Under the pieces are notes generated by a model. That model was not told the DNA's origin and searched no databases. It saw nothing but the letters and a program-made list of their open reading frames with translations. Below, one piece after another: positions 43,064 through 51,963 of a DNA stretch of 64,000 nucleotides (positions within the stretch are counted from its first letter, which is position 1; every line of letters starts with the position of its first letter). The translations under genes were made by a program, and so were the position numbers. The stretch is from assembly GCF_016745505.1 (NCBI RefSeq), contig NZ_JAERUC010000099.1, forward strand, positions 1 through 64,000. Direction: 5' to 3'. Source of the DNA: Streptomyces silvae. Lineage in GTDB: Bacteria; Actinomycetota; Actinomycetes; Streptomycetales; Streptomycetaceae.

Positions 43064-43219
43064 GGTCGGCACGTCCTTCTCTCGTGTAGGACTCGTAGGG
43101 GCGACCCCCATGAGGGGCGCTCCCATTCTCCCAGGTACCACCCGCAGCGCGAAAACGGCTTTACACCCCGTGGGATACTGGAGTGATCCTTTGTCCTCTA
43201 CCGAAACGGCAGCCGGCTC

Positions 43220-44989
43220 ATGGCCTCGGTCCCTTCCCTCGCTTCCACGCTCCAGCAGCAGCTGGCGGACGCCCTGACGGCAGCTCTGCCGGAGGCCGGC
43301 ACCGCGGACCCGCTGCTGCGCCGAAGCGACCGGGCCGACTTCCAGGCCAACGGGATCCTCGCGCTCGCCAAGAAGCTCAAGGGCAACCCGCGCGAGCTGG
43401 CGACGAAGGTCACGGACGCCCTTCCTGCGGGTGAGCTGATCAAGGACATCAAGGTCTCGGGCCCCGGCTTCCTCAACATCACGCTGACCGACGGGGCGAT
43501 CGTCCGGACGCTCGCCGCGCGCGCCGCCGACGGCGACCGGCTCGGCGTCCCGCTGAAGGCCGACCCGGGCACCACCGTGATCGACTACGCCCAGCCGAAC
43601 GTGGCCAAGGAGATGCACGTCGGCCACCTGCGGTCGGCGGTCATCGGCGACGCGATGGTCCAGATCCTGGAGTTCACCGGCGAGAACGTCGTCCGGCGCC
43701 ACCACATCGGCGACTGGGGCACCCAGTTCGGCATGCTCATCCAGTACCTCTTCGAGCACCCGGACGAGCTGAAGCACGAGGGCGACGAGACGGACGGCGA
43801 GGCGGCGATGTCGTCGCTGAACCGGGTCTACAAGGCGTCGCGGGTCCTCTTCGACTCCGACGAGGAGTTCAAGGCCCGGTCCCGTGACCGGGTGGTCGCG
43901 CTCCAGGCCGGGGACCCGGAGACGCTGGCGCACTGGCAGCGGTTCGTCGACGAGTCGAAGATCTACTTCTACTCCGTCTTCGACAAGCTCGACATGAAGA
44001 TCGACGACCCGGACATCGTCGGCGAGTCCGGCTACAACGACATGCTGGAGGAGACCTGCCGGATCCTGGAGGAGACGGGCGTCGCCGTCCGCTCCGAGGG
44101 CGCGCTGTGCGTGTTCTTCGACGACGTGAAGGGCCCGGACGGCAACCCGGTCCCGCTGATCGTCAAGAAGACCAACGGCGGCTACGGCTACGCGGCGACC
44201 GACCTCTCCGCGATCCGGGACCGGGTCCAGGGCCTCAAGGCCGACTCCCTGCTGTACGTGGTGGACGCCCGGCAGTCCCTGCACTTCAAGATGGTCTTCG
44301 AGACGGCCCGCCGCGCCGGCTGGCTGAACGAGGACGTCAAGGCCCACCAGCTCGCCTTCGGCACGGTCCTCGGCAAGGACGGCAAGCCGTTCAAGACCCG
44401 TGAGGGCGTCACGGTCCGGCTGGAGGACCTGCTGGACGAGGCCGTCGAGCGGGCCACGGCCGTGGTCCGGGAGAAGGCCGGGAAGGTGGGCCTGTCCGAG
44501 GAGGAGATCGTCGAGAACGGCCGGTACGTCGGCGTGGGCGCCGTGAAGTACGCGGACCTGTCGACCTCCGCCGTACGGGACTACAAGTTCGACCTGGACC
44601 AGATGGTGTCGCTGAACGGCGACACGTCGGTGTACCTCCAGTACGCCTACGCCCGGATCCGCTCCATCCTGCGCAAGGCGGGCGACGCCAGGCCCGCCGC
44701 GCACCCGGAGCTGGAGCTGGCCCCGGCGGAGCGTGCGCTGGGTCTGCACCTGGACCAGTTCGGCGAGGTCCTGGCCGAGGTGGCCGAGGGATACGAGCCG
44801 CACAAGCTGGCCGCGTACCTCTACCAGCTGGCCTCGCACCTCACCACGTTCTACGACCAGTGCCAGGTGCTGAGCGACGAGAACGCCCCGGAGGTCGTCG
44901 AGAACCGGCTCTTCCTGGTCGAGCTCACCGCCCGCACCCTGCACCAGGGCATGAAGCTCCTCGGCATCAGGACGCCCGAGCGCCTCTAA
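43220..44989 (+). CDS. argS: Arginyl-tRNA synthetase
   Basis: Class I synthetase of 589 aa. The N-terminal Add1 domain spans about 1-115. The HIGH motif is HVGH (133-136), and a KMSKS-like segment is FKTREG, consistent with many ArgRS that lack a canonical KMSKS. The DALR anticodon-binding domain is at the C-terminus (about 460-589). Divergent from lysS, with 156 nt between the start codons. A terminator follows at 45003. Confidence 0.96.
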   Translation: MASVPSLASTLQQQLADALTAALPEAGTADPLLRRSDRADFQANGILALAKKLKGNPRELATKVTDALPAGELIKDIKVSGPGFLNITLTDGAIVRTLAARAADGDRLGVPLKADPGTTVIDYAQPNVAKEMHVGHLRSAVIGDAMVQILEFTGENVVRRHHIGDWGTQFGMLIQYLFEHPDELKHEGDETDGEAAMSSLNRVYKASRVLFDSDEEFKARSRDRVVALQAGDPETLAHWQRFVDESKIYFYSVFDKLDMKIDDPDIVGESGYNDMLEETCRILEETGVAVRSEGALCVFFDDVKGPDGNPVPLIVKKTNGGYGYAATDLSAIRDRVQGLKADSLLYVVDARQSLHFKMVFETARRAGWLNEDVKAHQLAFGTVLGKDGKPFKTREGVTVRLEDLLDEAVERATAVVREKAGKVGLSEEEIVENGRYVGVGAVKYADLSTSAVRDYKFDLDQMVSLNGDTSVYLQYAYARIRSILRKAGDARPAAHPELELAPAERALGLHLDQFGEVLAEVAEGYEPHKLAAYLYQLASHLTTFYDQCQVLSDENAPEVVENRLFLVELTARTLHQGMKLLGIRTPERL

Positions 44990-45002
44990 CCTCTCGGCTG
45001 CC

Positions 45003-45046
45003 GCACGGGCCCGGCGGGGATCGGATGATCCCGGCCGGGCCCGTGC
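45003..45046. terminator. Bidirectional terminator
   Basis: Long stem GCACGGGCCCGGC...GCCGGGCCCGTGC with an inner GGGATC/GATCCC helix and a 4-nt loop, between argS and the convergent carboxymuconolactone decarboxylase-like gene. Confidence 0.85.
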
Positions 45047-45093
45047 GCGTTCCTGCGGCCGGTCGGTCCGCAGCCGGCCGGTCGGTCAGCCGG

Positions 45094-45579
45094 TCAGTCG
45101 AACGCAGCGGCGAACATGCCGGCCTCGTAGGAACCCCCCTTCTGGTGGGTGATCACGGCGAGCCGGTTGGCGGCGTTGATCAGGGCGACCAGGGAGATCA
45201 GCGCGGCAAGCTGGTCGTCGTCGTAGTGCTTGCGCACCTGGTCCCAGGTCTCGTCGGAGACGCCCTGGTGGGCGTCGGCGAGCCGCGTGCCCTCCTCGGC
45301 GAAGGCCAGCGCGGCCCGCTCCTCCTCGGTGAAGACGGTGGACTCCCGCCAGGCGGCGACCAGGTGGAGCCGGACCGCGGTCTCCCCGGCGGCCGCGGCC
45401 TCCTTGACGTGCATGTCGATGCAGTGACCGCAGCCGTTGATCTGGCTGGCGCGCAGCGACACCAGCTCCTGCGTCGACTTCGGCAGTGGCGACTGCTGGA
45501 CGACCAGGCCGGCGCCCGCGAACCGCTTGGCGAATCGGGAGCCGATCCCGTTCTCGAACAGGTTGAACCGTGCGTCCAT
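45094..45579 (-). CDS. Carboxymuconolactone decarboxylase-like (AhpD-fold) protein
   Basis: AhpD-like protein of 161 aa with the peroxidatic CxxC as C50-GH-C53 and His57 close behind. This is the pattern of alkylhydroperoxidase AhpD-core proteins. GAGAGGAC precedes the ATG. It is divergent from an ECF41-type sigma factor; in that family a CMD/COE-class gene next to the sigma factor is the usual target. A TGTCACA box faces this gene at 45647-45641. A redox or peroxide role is inferred. Confidence 0.9.
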   Translation of the reverse strand: MDARFNLFENGIGSRFAKRFAGAGLVVQQSPLPKSTQELVSLRASQINGCGHCIDMHVKEAAAAGETAVRLHLVAAWRESTVFTEEERAALAFAEEGTRLADAHQGVSDETWDQVRKHYDDDQLAALISLVALINAANRLAVITHQKGGSYEAGMFAAAFD

Positions 45580-45620
45580 GACGTCGTCCTCTCTCGGGGT
45601 GGTGCACTGGACGGACACAA

Positions 45621-45647
45621 GACCCCGGCGGGCCGCCACGTGTGACA
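45621..45647 (-). promoter_or_regulatory. Candidate ECF41 promoter for the CMD gene
   Basis: Minus strand TGTCACA (45647-45641), 16-nt spacer, GGTC (45624-45621). The -35 is exact for ECF41; the -10 differs from CGTC by one base. Confidence 0.5.
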
Positions 45648-45680
45648 GACGGGACTGTGACCTGCGCCACCGCCCCGGCA

Positions 45681-45707
45681 TGTCACAGAACGGGGGCGGC
45701 CGGCGTC
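45681..45707 (+). promoter_or_regulatory. Candidate ECF41 promoter, autoregulatory
   Basis: Plus strand TGTCACA (45681-45687), 16-nt spacer, CGTC (45704-45707). This matches the described ECF41 consensus exactly and sits 45 nt before the sigma factor start codon. Confidence 0.6.
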
Positions 45708-45751
45708 CTGTGCCCGTGAACCGTCGAGCGCGAACAGGCAGGAGCAGCCGG

Positions 45752-46720
45752 GTGAACAGCGGACACGAGCACACGGAGCACGCGCAGGACCCGCAGGACC
45801 CGCAGCATGCGCAGGACGCGCAGGACACGGCGGGGCGGACCGGTGCGGACCCCGCCACCGAGGCGTTCGTCGCCCACCGCAACCTGCTGTTCACCGTCGC
45901 CTACGAGATGCTCGGCTCGGCCGTCGACGCGGAGGACGTCCTCCAGGAGACCTGGCTGCGCTGGGCGGGCGTCGACCTGGGGACGGTGCGGGACCGGCGC
46001 GCGTACCTCGTCCGGATCACCACACGCCAGGCACTGACCCGGCTGCGGACGCTCGGCCGCCGCAAGGAGTCGTACGTCGGCACCTGGCTGCCCGAGCCGC
46101 TGCTCACCTCGCCCGACGTGGCCGAGGACGTGGAGCTGGCCGACAGCGTCTCGATGGCGATGCTGCTGGTGATGGAGACGCTGACACCGAGCGAACGGGC
46201 GGTGTTCGTGCTGCGCGAGGTGTTCGCCTTCGGGTACGACGAGATCGCGGACGCCGTGGGCAAGAGCCCGGCCGCGGTCCGCCAGATCGCGCACCGCGCG
46301 CGGGACCATGTCGCGGCACGCCGGCCACGCGGGACGGTGCCCCCGTCCGAGACCCGGGAGGCGCTCGACGCGTTCCGACGGGCGGTCGAGACGGGCGATC
46401 TGCAGGGCCTGGTCGACATCCTCGCGCCGGATGTCGTCCTCCTGGGCGACGGCGGCGGGGTGAAGCAGGCCATCCTCAGGCCGGTCGTGGGCGCGGACAA
46501 GGTGGCCCGGCTGCTGGTCGGCGGGCTGGCCAGGGTCACCGAGCTGTCGATGGGCCCGGTGCACGTCAACGCCGCCCCGGCGCTGGCCCTCCGGCTCGAC
46601 GGGGCGCTCGACAGCGTCATGGCGGTGCGCATCGACGACGGCCTGATCACCGGGCTCTACGCCGTGCGCAACCCCGAGAAGCTGTCCCGCATGGGGCGCG
46701 AGACCGCCCTGCGCCGCTGA
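45752..46720 (+). CDS. ECF41-type RNA polymerase sigma factor with SnoaL-like C-terminus
   Basis: Extracytoplasmic function sigma factor of 322 aa. An acidic His/Gln-rich N-terminal stretch (about 1-40, repeated QDPQ/QDAQ units) precedes sigma region 2 (about 48-110, YEMLGSAVDAEDVLQETWLRW) and region 4 (about 150-205, YDEIADAVGKSPAAVRQI). The C-terminal ~115 residues form a SnoaL-like domain with the ECF41 motif DGGG (about 233). In this family that domain modulates activity instead of an anti-sigma factor. GGAG precedes the GTG by 7 nt. Its neighbour is the expected CMD gene. Confidence 0.9.
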   Translation: MNSGHEHTEHAQDPQDPQHAQDAQDTAGRTGADPATEAFVAHRNLLFTVAYEMLGSAVDAEDVLQETWLRWAGVDLGTVRDRRAYLVRITTRQALTRLRTLGRRKESYVGTWLPEPLLTSPDVAEDVELADSVSMAMLLVMETLTPSERAVFVLREVFAFGYDEIADAVGKSPAAVRQIAHRARDHVAARRPRGTVPPSETREALDAFRRAVETGDLQGLVDILAPDVVLLGDGGGVKQAILRPVVGADKVARLLVGGLARVTELSMGPVHVNAAPALALRLDGALDSVMAVRIDDGLITGLYAVRNPEKLSRMGRETALRR

Positions 46721-46736
46721 GCCGGAGCGGCCTCCG

Positions 46737-48188
46737 TCACTCCTCCTCCGGCACCCACTGGGCGGTGTCGGGGCGGTAGATGAAGCTCGGCCGCGTCTTG
46801 AGACTGCTCGTACGGAACGGCTCGCCCCGGTCGTCGATGCGCAGGGTCCCGCTCCGGCCGCCGCTCGTCCACTCCAGCTCCAGGTACCAGGTCACGTCGT
46901 GCCCCTCCACATGCGCGTCGATGTGGAACACCTCGACGTCGGTGGAGCTCACCCGGTACGGGAAGTCCTTCGCGGGCACGACCACACCGGCGTCCTCCCC
47001 GGCGACGGGCTTCGAACGCGGCCGGCTGTCGTCCAGGTCGATGTCGAAGCTCTGCGGGGTGATGCCTCCCCCGCAGCCGTTCCCCATCGAGTACGCGTTC
47101 CAGGGGAGCGCCGCGTTGCGCCCCAGCACCCGTACGTGCAGGGCGTTCAGCACGACCGCCTCGTCGGACGTCCCCTGGAGCGTGAGTGCGAGCTTCATGT
47201 CGCCGCCGTCCACGCCCCCGAGGGCCCGCGCCCAGCTACGGCGGTCCTGGGGCGGGGGGTTCGGCGGGACGTCGTCGGGCTTCTCGTCCAGGAGGTAGTA
47301 CTGCCCGCAGGGTTCCTCCCAGTTGTACGAGCTGATGGTGGCGTGCACCGGTACGCCACTGCTCTGCGGCGCGCGCGAGGACGGTGAGGGGGTGGCGCTG
47401 CTCCTCGCGGTGGGCGAGGAGGCCGTCCGGTCGGGCGTCGGCGACGGACTGGCGCTGCTGCTCGGCAGGGCGCTCCCGCTCCCCCTGCCGGTGGGGACGA
47501 CCGGCACGTAGCTGTGCGCCGTGTCCGCCCGTCCGTCGTCGGTGGCCTCGTCGCGCCCGAGGCTGTGGACGGTGAGGGCCAGTGGGACGGTGAGGGCCAC
47601 GACCGCCACCGCGGTGAGCAGGACGCGCAGCTTCCTGGAGGCCCGCCGGCGCGGAGCGGGTACGGCGCCGGGGCCCGGCTCCTGCGGCGTCACGTCCTCG
47701 GGCACCGTTCCCGCTGCCGGTGCCGGTGCCGCTGCAAGCCCCGGTGCGGGTGCTGGTCCGGGTGCCAGGTTCTGTTCCGGTGCCGGTGCCGGGCCGGACG
47801 CCTGTTCCGGTGTAGGTTCCGGTTCCGGTTCGGGGCGTGGCTCCGCTTCCGCTTCTGCCTCCGCCTCGGCCCTCTCCGGAAGCGTGTCCGGCGCCGCGGG
47901 TCGCTCGGCGGCCCCGCCCGCCTCCGGCTTCCGCGCACCCCGGCGCTTCGCCTCGTCGGCGAGGATCCACTTCCGGTGCAGCGCCACCAGCTCGTCGGCG
48001 GAGGCGCGGCAGACCCGCGCGAAGCGTTCGACGGGGGCGTACTCGTGCGGGACCGCGTCACCGTTGCAGTACCGGTGCACCGTCGAGGTGCTCATGTGCA
48101 GCTTCTGGGCGAGCGCTCCGTAACTGAGCCCGGACCGCCCCTTCAGCTCCCTGAGCTGCGCCGCGAACTCCTGGATCTCTGTGCCCAC
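46737..48188 (-). CDS. Membrane-anchored HTH protein with extracytoplasmic domain
   Basis: Protein of 483 aa. An XRE-like HTH lies at about 20-65 (LSYGALAQKLHMSTSTVHRYCNG). A Glu/Pro/Ala low-complexity segment covers about 95-185, and one transmembrane helix about 187-208. A Ser-rich stretch (235-275) precedes a C-terminal extracytoplasmic domain that carries Cys residues (EEPCGQYYLLDEKP, GNGCGGGI). The layout puts DNA-binding inside and a sensor outside, as in a one-component membrane regulator. Target and signal are unknown. GTG start at 48188. Confidence 0.82.
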   Translation of the reverse strand: MGTEIQEFAAQLRELKGRSGLSYGALAQKLHMSTSTVHRYCNGDAVPHEYAPVERFARVCRASADELVALHRKWILADEAKRRGARKPEAGGAAERPAAPDTLPERAEAEAEAEAEPRPEPEPEPTPEQASGPAPAPEQNLAPGPAPAPGLAAAPAPAAGTVPEDVTPQEPGPGAVPAPRRRASRKLRVLLTAVAVVALTVPLALTVHSLGRDEATDDGRADTAHSYVPVVPTGRGSGSALPSSSASPSPTPDRTASSPTARSSATPSPSSRAPQSSGVPVHATISSYNWEEPCGQYYLLDEKPDDVPPNPPPQDRRSWARALGGVDGGDMKLALTLQGTSDEAVVLNALHVRVLGRNAALPWNAYSMGNGCGGGITPQSFDIDLDDSRPRSKPVAGEDAGVVVPAKDFPYRVSSTDVEVFHIDAHVEGHDVTWYLELEWTSGGRSGTLRIDDRGEPFRTSSLKTRPSFIYRPDTAQWVPEEE

Positions 48189-48392
48189 CTGGACCGTTTC
48201 CCCTTCTGTCCGTTCCCGGAACGCGTTCCAGGGACGTGATGTTCGCGCAGGTCAGAGTACGTGCGAACGTTCCAGTGTCCCGCATGCCCCGCCAGCCGTT
48301 GCGACGGAAATCCGGGCCTGGACAAGATGTGGACACACCGCGGCGTTCCCCACGACCCGCACATCCCACCCTCGTCCGTCCCGGGAGCCGTC

Positions 48393-48491
48393 ATGCGTAC
48401 CCGACCCGCGCTCAGCCTGACCGACGCAGTCGCCGCAGTGGTGCTGATCGGCTGCGTCGCAGTCGTCATCGCACTCCTGCAGAGCATCTGA
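48393..48491 (+). CDS. Small membrane protein, 32 aa
   Basis: Short frame of 32 aa with GGGAG upstream of the ATG. It is essentially one transmembrane helix (about residues 9-29, DAVAAVVLIGCVAVVIALLQ) with a short basic N-terminus. It lies 90 nt before the DUF4232 lipoprotein gene on the same strand. No family is recognised. The hydrophobic pattern and ribosome site favour a real small gene. Confidence 0.5.
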   Translation: MRTRPALSLTDAVAAVVLIGCVAVVIALLQSI

Positions 48492-48581
48492 TCACGCGTC
48501 ACCGACCAGTAGACCCGCCCGCACGTCAGGGCGCCAAACGGCGCCCCGGGCACCAGACACACCGAACGGGGAGAACCTCTC

Positions 48582-49307
48582 ATGCGTAACCTCCACTTCC
48601 GCCGCGCCGCCCGCACCTCCGTCCTCGGCGGCGCCGCCCTGGTCGCCACCCTCGCCCTGACGGCCTGCCAGGGAGGCGACACGGCCGCGGCCGACAACGC
48701 CGCCGGCTCCGCGCCGCAGAAGCCCGCCGCCGGCACCTCGGCGGCCCCCGCCTCGGACAGCACGAAGACGGACGGCTCGGGCACGTCCGCCTCCGGTTCC
48801 GGTTCGGAAACCGCCAAGGAGTCCGGTTCCGCCACCCGGACCCCGGCGGCGAAGAAGCCGCAGGACAGTGACACCGGCAGCGGGTCCCTGCCGACGTGCA
48901 CCGGCGCGAACACCAAGTTGACGATCACGAGCGTCCAGCGCCCCGTCAACCACATGCTGCTCACCGTGACCAACACCGGCTCGAAGGCGTGCAACGCCTT
49001 CTACTACCCGTTCCTGAAGTTCGGTGAGGCGCAGTCAGCCCCCCCGGTCGTCGAGGACAGCAAGCCGCAGGCCGTCGTCACCATCTCCCCCGGTGAGTCC
49101 GCCTACGCCGGCGTGACGACCTCGTCGGCCGACGGCAGCGGCACGGGCGGCTACTCCACCCAGGACCTGGCCGTCGGCTTCCAGGACAGGAACTCCGGGG
49201 CGGCCGGCGGGATGGTGGACGTCCCGCTGGGCAAGGACGTGTACGTCGACAGCACCCTGACCGTCACGTACTGGCAGTCCGAGATGGACAACGCCCTCAT
49301 GTACTGA
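48582..49307 (+). CDS. DUF4232 domain lipoprotein
   Basis: Exported lipoprotein of 241 aa. The lipobox is LTAC (Cys29), followed by a Ser/Thr/Ala/Lys linker to about residue 100. The DUF4232 beta-domain starts at CTGANTKLTITSVQRPVNHML and ends with SEMDNALMY. A well-placed GGGGAG site precedes the ATG. The family is common on actinobacterial surfaces with no known activity. Confidence 0.88.
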   Translation: MRNLHFRRAARTSVLGGAALVATLALTACQGGDTAAADNAAGSAPQKPAAGTSAAPASDSTKTDGSGTSASGSGSETAKESGSATRTPAAKKPQDSDTGSGSLPTCTGANTKLTITSVQRPVNHMLLTVTNTGSKACNAFYYPFLKFGEAQSAPPVVEDSKPQAVVTISPGESAYAGVTTSSADGSGTGGYSTQDLAVGFQDRNSGAAGGMVDVPLGKDVYVDSTLTVTYWQSEMDNALMY

Positions 49308-49335
49308 TCCCGCGGCACATCTCCGCGGCCCCGCC

Positions 49336-50094
49336 TCACCCGGAAGGCTCCGGCTCCGTCCCCGACGGATCCGGAGCCTTTCCGTGCGGCGTTCCCGCCT
49401 TCGTGTGGAGGACGTCGCGGGCCTGGTCCGCCGCACGGGTGATGTTCTCGGAGACGAAGTCGAGGAACCGGGCGACGCCCTCCAGGCGCGTGGCGGCGGG
49501 GGTTCCGGGGCCGAGGACGCCGACGCCCTGCTGCACGGTCTCGATGATCCGGTCGGTGGCGCGGGCGCTGGCGATCATCGACTGGTACCAGACGTCGTCG
49601 TCGACGACGTACAGGTCGCGGCGCCGTTCGTCCCGCTCCCGGCGGACGAACGCCTGGCTCTCCAGGTACGAGATGGCCTTGGACACGGAAGCCGGGCTGA
49701 CCTGGAGCCGCTGCACCAGTTCGGACGCGGTGAGGCTGCCCGCGTCGGTGATGGTGAGGCAGGCCAGCACGCGGGACATCATCCTGGGCATGCCCGACTG
49801 GACGAGGGCGGTGGTGAACACCTCCTCGAACTCGCGCACGGCACCGTCGTCGCGCCCGTCGCCCCGCGAGGGCGCCTCCGTGGACGCCTGCCCGCGCCGG
49901 GTGGCGCGGTGTCCGGTGGCACGGTGGGCGAGGTCGGCGCGGTAGGCGGTGGGCCCGCCGTTGCGCATCACCTCGCGGGTGACCGTCGAGGTCGGACGGT
50001 CCAGGCCCCTGGCGATCTCCGCGTACGCGAGGCCGTCGGCCAGCCCCAGCGCGATCTGCCGGCGTTCCTGCTGGGTGAGTCTGCCTCCCGGCAT
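49336..50094 (-). CDS. GbsR/MarR family regulator with N-terminal HTH
   Basis: Regulator of 252 aa with two DNA-binding regions. Residues ~5-50 form an IS30/HTH_38-like helix-turn-helix (LTQQERRQIALGLADGLAYAEIARGLDRPTSTVTREV). Residues ~85-170 form a MarR/GbsR winged helix (LTASELVQRLQVSPASVSKAI). The ATG at 50094 has GGAGAG upstream. It is divergent from the DUF4097-ABC operon and the gap is dense in TTGCAA-type boxes, so it probably represses itself and the exporter. Confidence 0.88.
   Translation of the reverse strand: MPGGRLTQQERRQIALGLADGLAYAEIARGLDRPTSTVTREVMRNGGPTAYRADLAHRATGHRATRRGQASTEAPSRGDGRDDGAVREFEEVFTTALVQSGMPRMMSRVLACLTITDAGSLTASELVQRLQVSPASVSKAISYLESQAFVRRERDERRRDLYVVDDDVWYQSMIASARATDRIIETVQQGVGVLGPGTPAATRLEGVARFLDFVSENITRAADQARDVLHTKAGTPHGKAPDPSGTEPEPSG
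49344..49380 (+). terminator. Terminator after the DUF4232 gene, inside the 3' end of the GbsR gene
   Basis: 17-bp stem (one mismatch) starting AAGGCTCCGG with loop CCC and followed by TT. It serves the rightward DUF4232 transcript but encodes the last codons of the leftward regulator. Confidence 0.7.
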
Positions 50095-50150
50095 CGCGAT
50101 CTCTCCTTCGTCGCCCGTGGAGCCCCCAGCATAGCGTTCACTCACATCCC

Positions 50151-50278
50151 ATTGCAACGAACTGCGATGAACGCGTTGCATTAGGCTCGATCCCATTGCA
50201 ATGAAATACCCTCAACTGCCTGCGGTTACGGGCCTGCAGTGCAACAACCTCGTTGCCCGAACAGTGAATGCAACGTAG
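50151..50278. promoter_or_regulatory. Cluster of TTGCAA-type boxes, candidate GbsR operators
   Basis: Related boxes occur at 50151-50159 (ATTGCAACG), 50174-50181 (CGTTGCAT), 50194-50203 (CATTGCAATG, perfect palindrome), 50239-50247 (GTGCAACAA), 50251-50256 (CGTTGC) and 50267-50275 (AATGCAACG). They span the divergent promoters. Confidence 0.55.
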
Positions 50279-50317
50279 CGTTTCCATCATCAGAAACACG
50301 GATCGAAGGAGCGCACG

Positions 50318-50989
50318 ATGCATACGTTCGACACTCCGGCCCCCGTCTCGGCCGTCCTCGGCATCCCCGCCGGACGCATCCGGTTCATCGCCGCGGACCG
50401 GGCCGACACCACGGTCGAGATCAGGCCCGCGGACGCCGCGAAGAACCGCGACGTGAAGGCGGCGCAGCGGACCGAGGTCGTCTACGGCGACGGGGTCCTG
50501 CGGATCGACGCCCCGGAGGCGGCGAACCGGATCCTCGGGCCCTCCGGATACGTCGAGGTGACCGTCCAGCTGCCCGCAGGCTCCCACGTCGAGGCACGGA
50601 CCGCCGACGCCGAGTTCCGGGGCGTGGGCCGGCTCGGCGACGTCACCCTCGACAGCGCGCGGGGCTCGGTCAAGCTCGACGAGACGGCGCGTGCCCGCCT
50701 GAGCCTCCAGGCGGGCGACATCTCGGTCGGCCGTCTGGGCGGCCCCGGTGAGATCCGCACCAGCAAGGGCGACATCCGCGTCACCGAGGCCGTCCACGGC
50801 ACGGTCGAACTGCGCACCGACCACGGCGAGATCGCGGTCGGAGCCGCCCGCGGGGTCTCCGCCTCCCTCGACGCCGGCACCGGCTACGGCCGGATCCACA
50901 ACACGCTCCGCAACACCGAGGGAGCCGACGCCGGACTCACCATCCACGCGACCACCGCCTACGGCGACATCGCCGCCCGCAGCCTCTGA
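50318..50989 (+). CDS. DUF4097 beta-strand repeat protein
   Basis: Protein of 223 aa made of repeated beta-solenoid-like strands (VKLDETARARLSLQAGDISVGRLGG and similar), typical of the DUF4097/putative adhesin group. No signal peptide is seen. It is first in an operon with a DrrAB-type ABC exporter, starting 12 nt before it. In such loci it is often co-regulated with the transporter, but its role is unknown. Confidence 0.88.
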   Translation: MHTFDTPAPVSAVLGIPAGRIRFIAADRADTTVEIRPADAAKNRDVKAAQRTEVVYGDGVLRIDAPEAANRILGPSGYVEVTVQLPAGSHVEARTADAEFRGVGRLGDVTLDSARGSVKLDETARARLSLQAGDISVGRLGGPGEIRTSKGDIRVTEAVHGTVELRTDHGEIAVGAARGVSASLDAGTGYGRIHNTLRNTEGADAGLTIHATTAYGDIAARSL

Positions 50990-51000
50990 AGGAGTCCCTC

Positions 51001-51963
51001 ATGACCGACCTGGCCATCGCGGCGTACGGACTGCGCAAGTCCTACGGCGACAAGACCGTGCTCGACGGGGTCGACCTGGCCGTCCCCGCGGGGACGATCT
51101 ACGCACTGCTCGGCCCGAACGGCGCCGGCAAGACCACCGCCGTGAAGATCCTCTCCACCCTCATCACCGCAGGACCGGGCACCGGCGACATCCGCGTCGG
51201 CGGCCACGACCTGGCCACCGACCCCCAGGCGGTGCGCGCCGCGATCGGCGTCACCGGACAGTTCTCCGCCGTCGACGGCCTGATCACCGGCGAGGAGAAC
51301 ATGCTCCTCATGGCGGACCTGCACCACCTCTCCCGGAGCGAGGGGCGGCGCACCACCGCCGAACTGCTGGAGCGCTTCGACCTGGCCGAGGCCGCGAAGA
51401 AGCCCACCTCCACCTACTCCGGCGGCATGAAGCGGCGCCTGGACATCGCCATGACCCTGGTCGGCGGCCCGAGGATCATCTTCCTCGACGAGCCGACCAC
51501 CGGCCTCGACCCCCGCAGCCGTCACACCATGTGGGGCATCATCCGCGAACTCGTCTCCGACGGCGTCACCGTCCTCCTCACCACCCAGTACCTGGAGGAG
51601 GCCGACGAACTCGCCGACCGTATCGGCGTACTGCACAACGGCACGATCGCCGCCGAGGGGAGCGCCGACGAGCTGAAGCGGCTCGTCCCCGGCGGACACG
51701 TCCGGCTCCGCTTCACCGACCCGGCCGCGTACCGCAGCGCCGTCTCCGCCCTGCGCGACGTCACGGGCGACGACGAGGCGCTGTCCCTGCAGATCCCCAG
51801 CGACGGCAGCCAGCGCGCTCTGCGCTCCGTCCTCGACCGGCTGGACTCGGCCGGCGTCGAGGCGGACGAGCTGACCGTGCACACCCCCGACCTCGACGAC
51901 GTCTTCTTCGCCCTGACCAGCAGCGCCGACATCCCCGACCAGCCCAAGGAGGCCGTCCGATGA
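51001..51963 (+). CDS. ABC transporter ATP-binding protein, DrrA type
   Basis: ATPase of 320 aa, cytosolic side of an exporter. Walker A is GPNGAGKTT (38-46), signature YSGGMKRRLDIA, Walker B IIFLDEPTTGLDPRSR, and H-loop TTQYLEEAD. The C-terminal extension ending DDVFFALTSS is the drug-resistance (DrrA/CcmA) type. It overlaps the permease gene by ATGA. Substrate is unknown; related systems export antibiotics or lipids. Confidence 0.93.
   Translation: MTDLAIAAYGLRKSYGDKTVLDGVDLAVPAGTIYALLGPNGAGKTTAVKILSTLITAGPGTGDIRVGGHDLATDPQAVRAAIGVTGQFSAVDGLITGEENMLLMADLHHLSRSEGRRTTAELLERFDLAEAAKKPTSTYSGGMKRRLDIAMTLVGGPRIIFLDEPTTGLDPRSRHTMWGIIRELVSDGVTVLLTTQYLEEADELADRIGVLHNGTIAAEGSADELKRLVPGGHVRLRFTDPAAYRSAVSALRDVTGDDEALSLQIPSDGSQRALRSVLDRLDSAGVEADELTVHTPDLDDVFFALTSSADIPDQPKEAVR

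Noticed and set aside
39464..43186. Plus-strand open frame of 1240 codons crossing the DUF2637 and lysS genes
   Set aside because: A chance long frame in GC-rich DNA; it overlaps two well-supported genes and has no recognisable domain.
43064..44944. Apparent 620-codon N-terminal extension of lysS across argS
   Set aside because: The extension is antisense to argS and precedes the natural LysRS start; no domain is present.
47700..47870. Short GC-rich tandem pattern (GGTGCCGGTGCCG type)
   Set aside because: It encodes the Glu/Pro/Ala linker of the membrane HTH protein in frame; not a separate repeat element or CRISPR.
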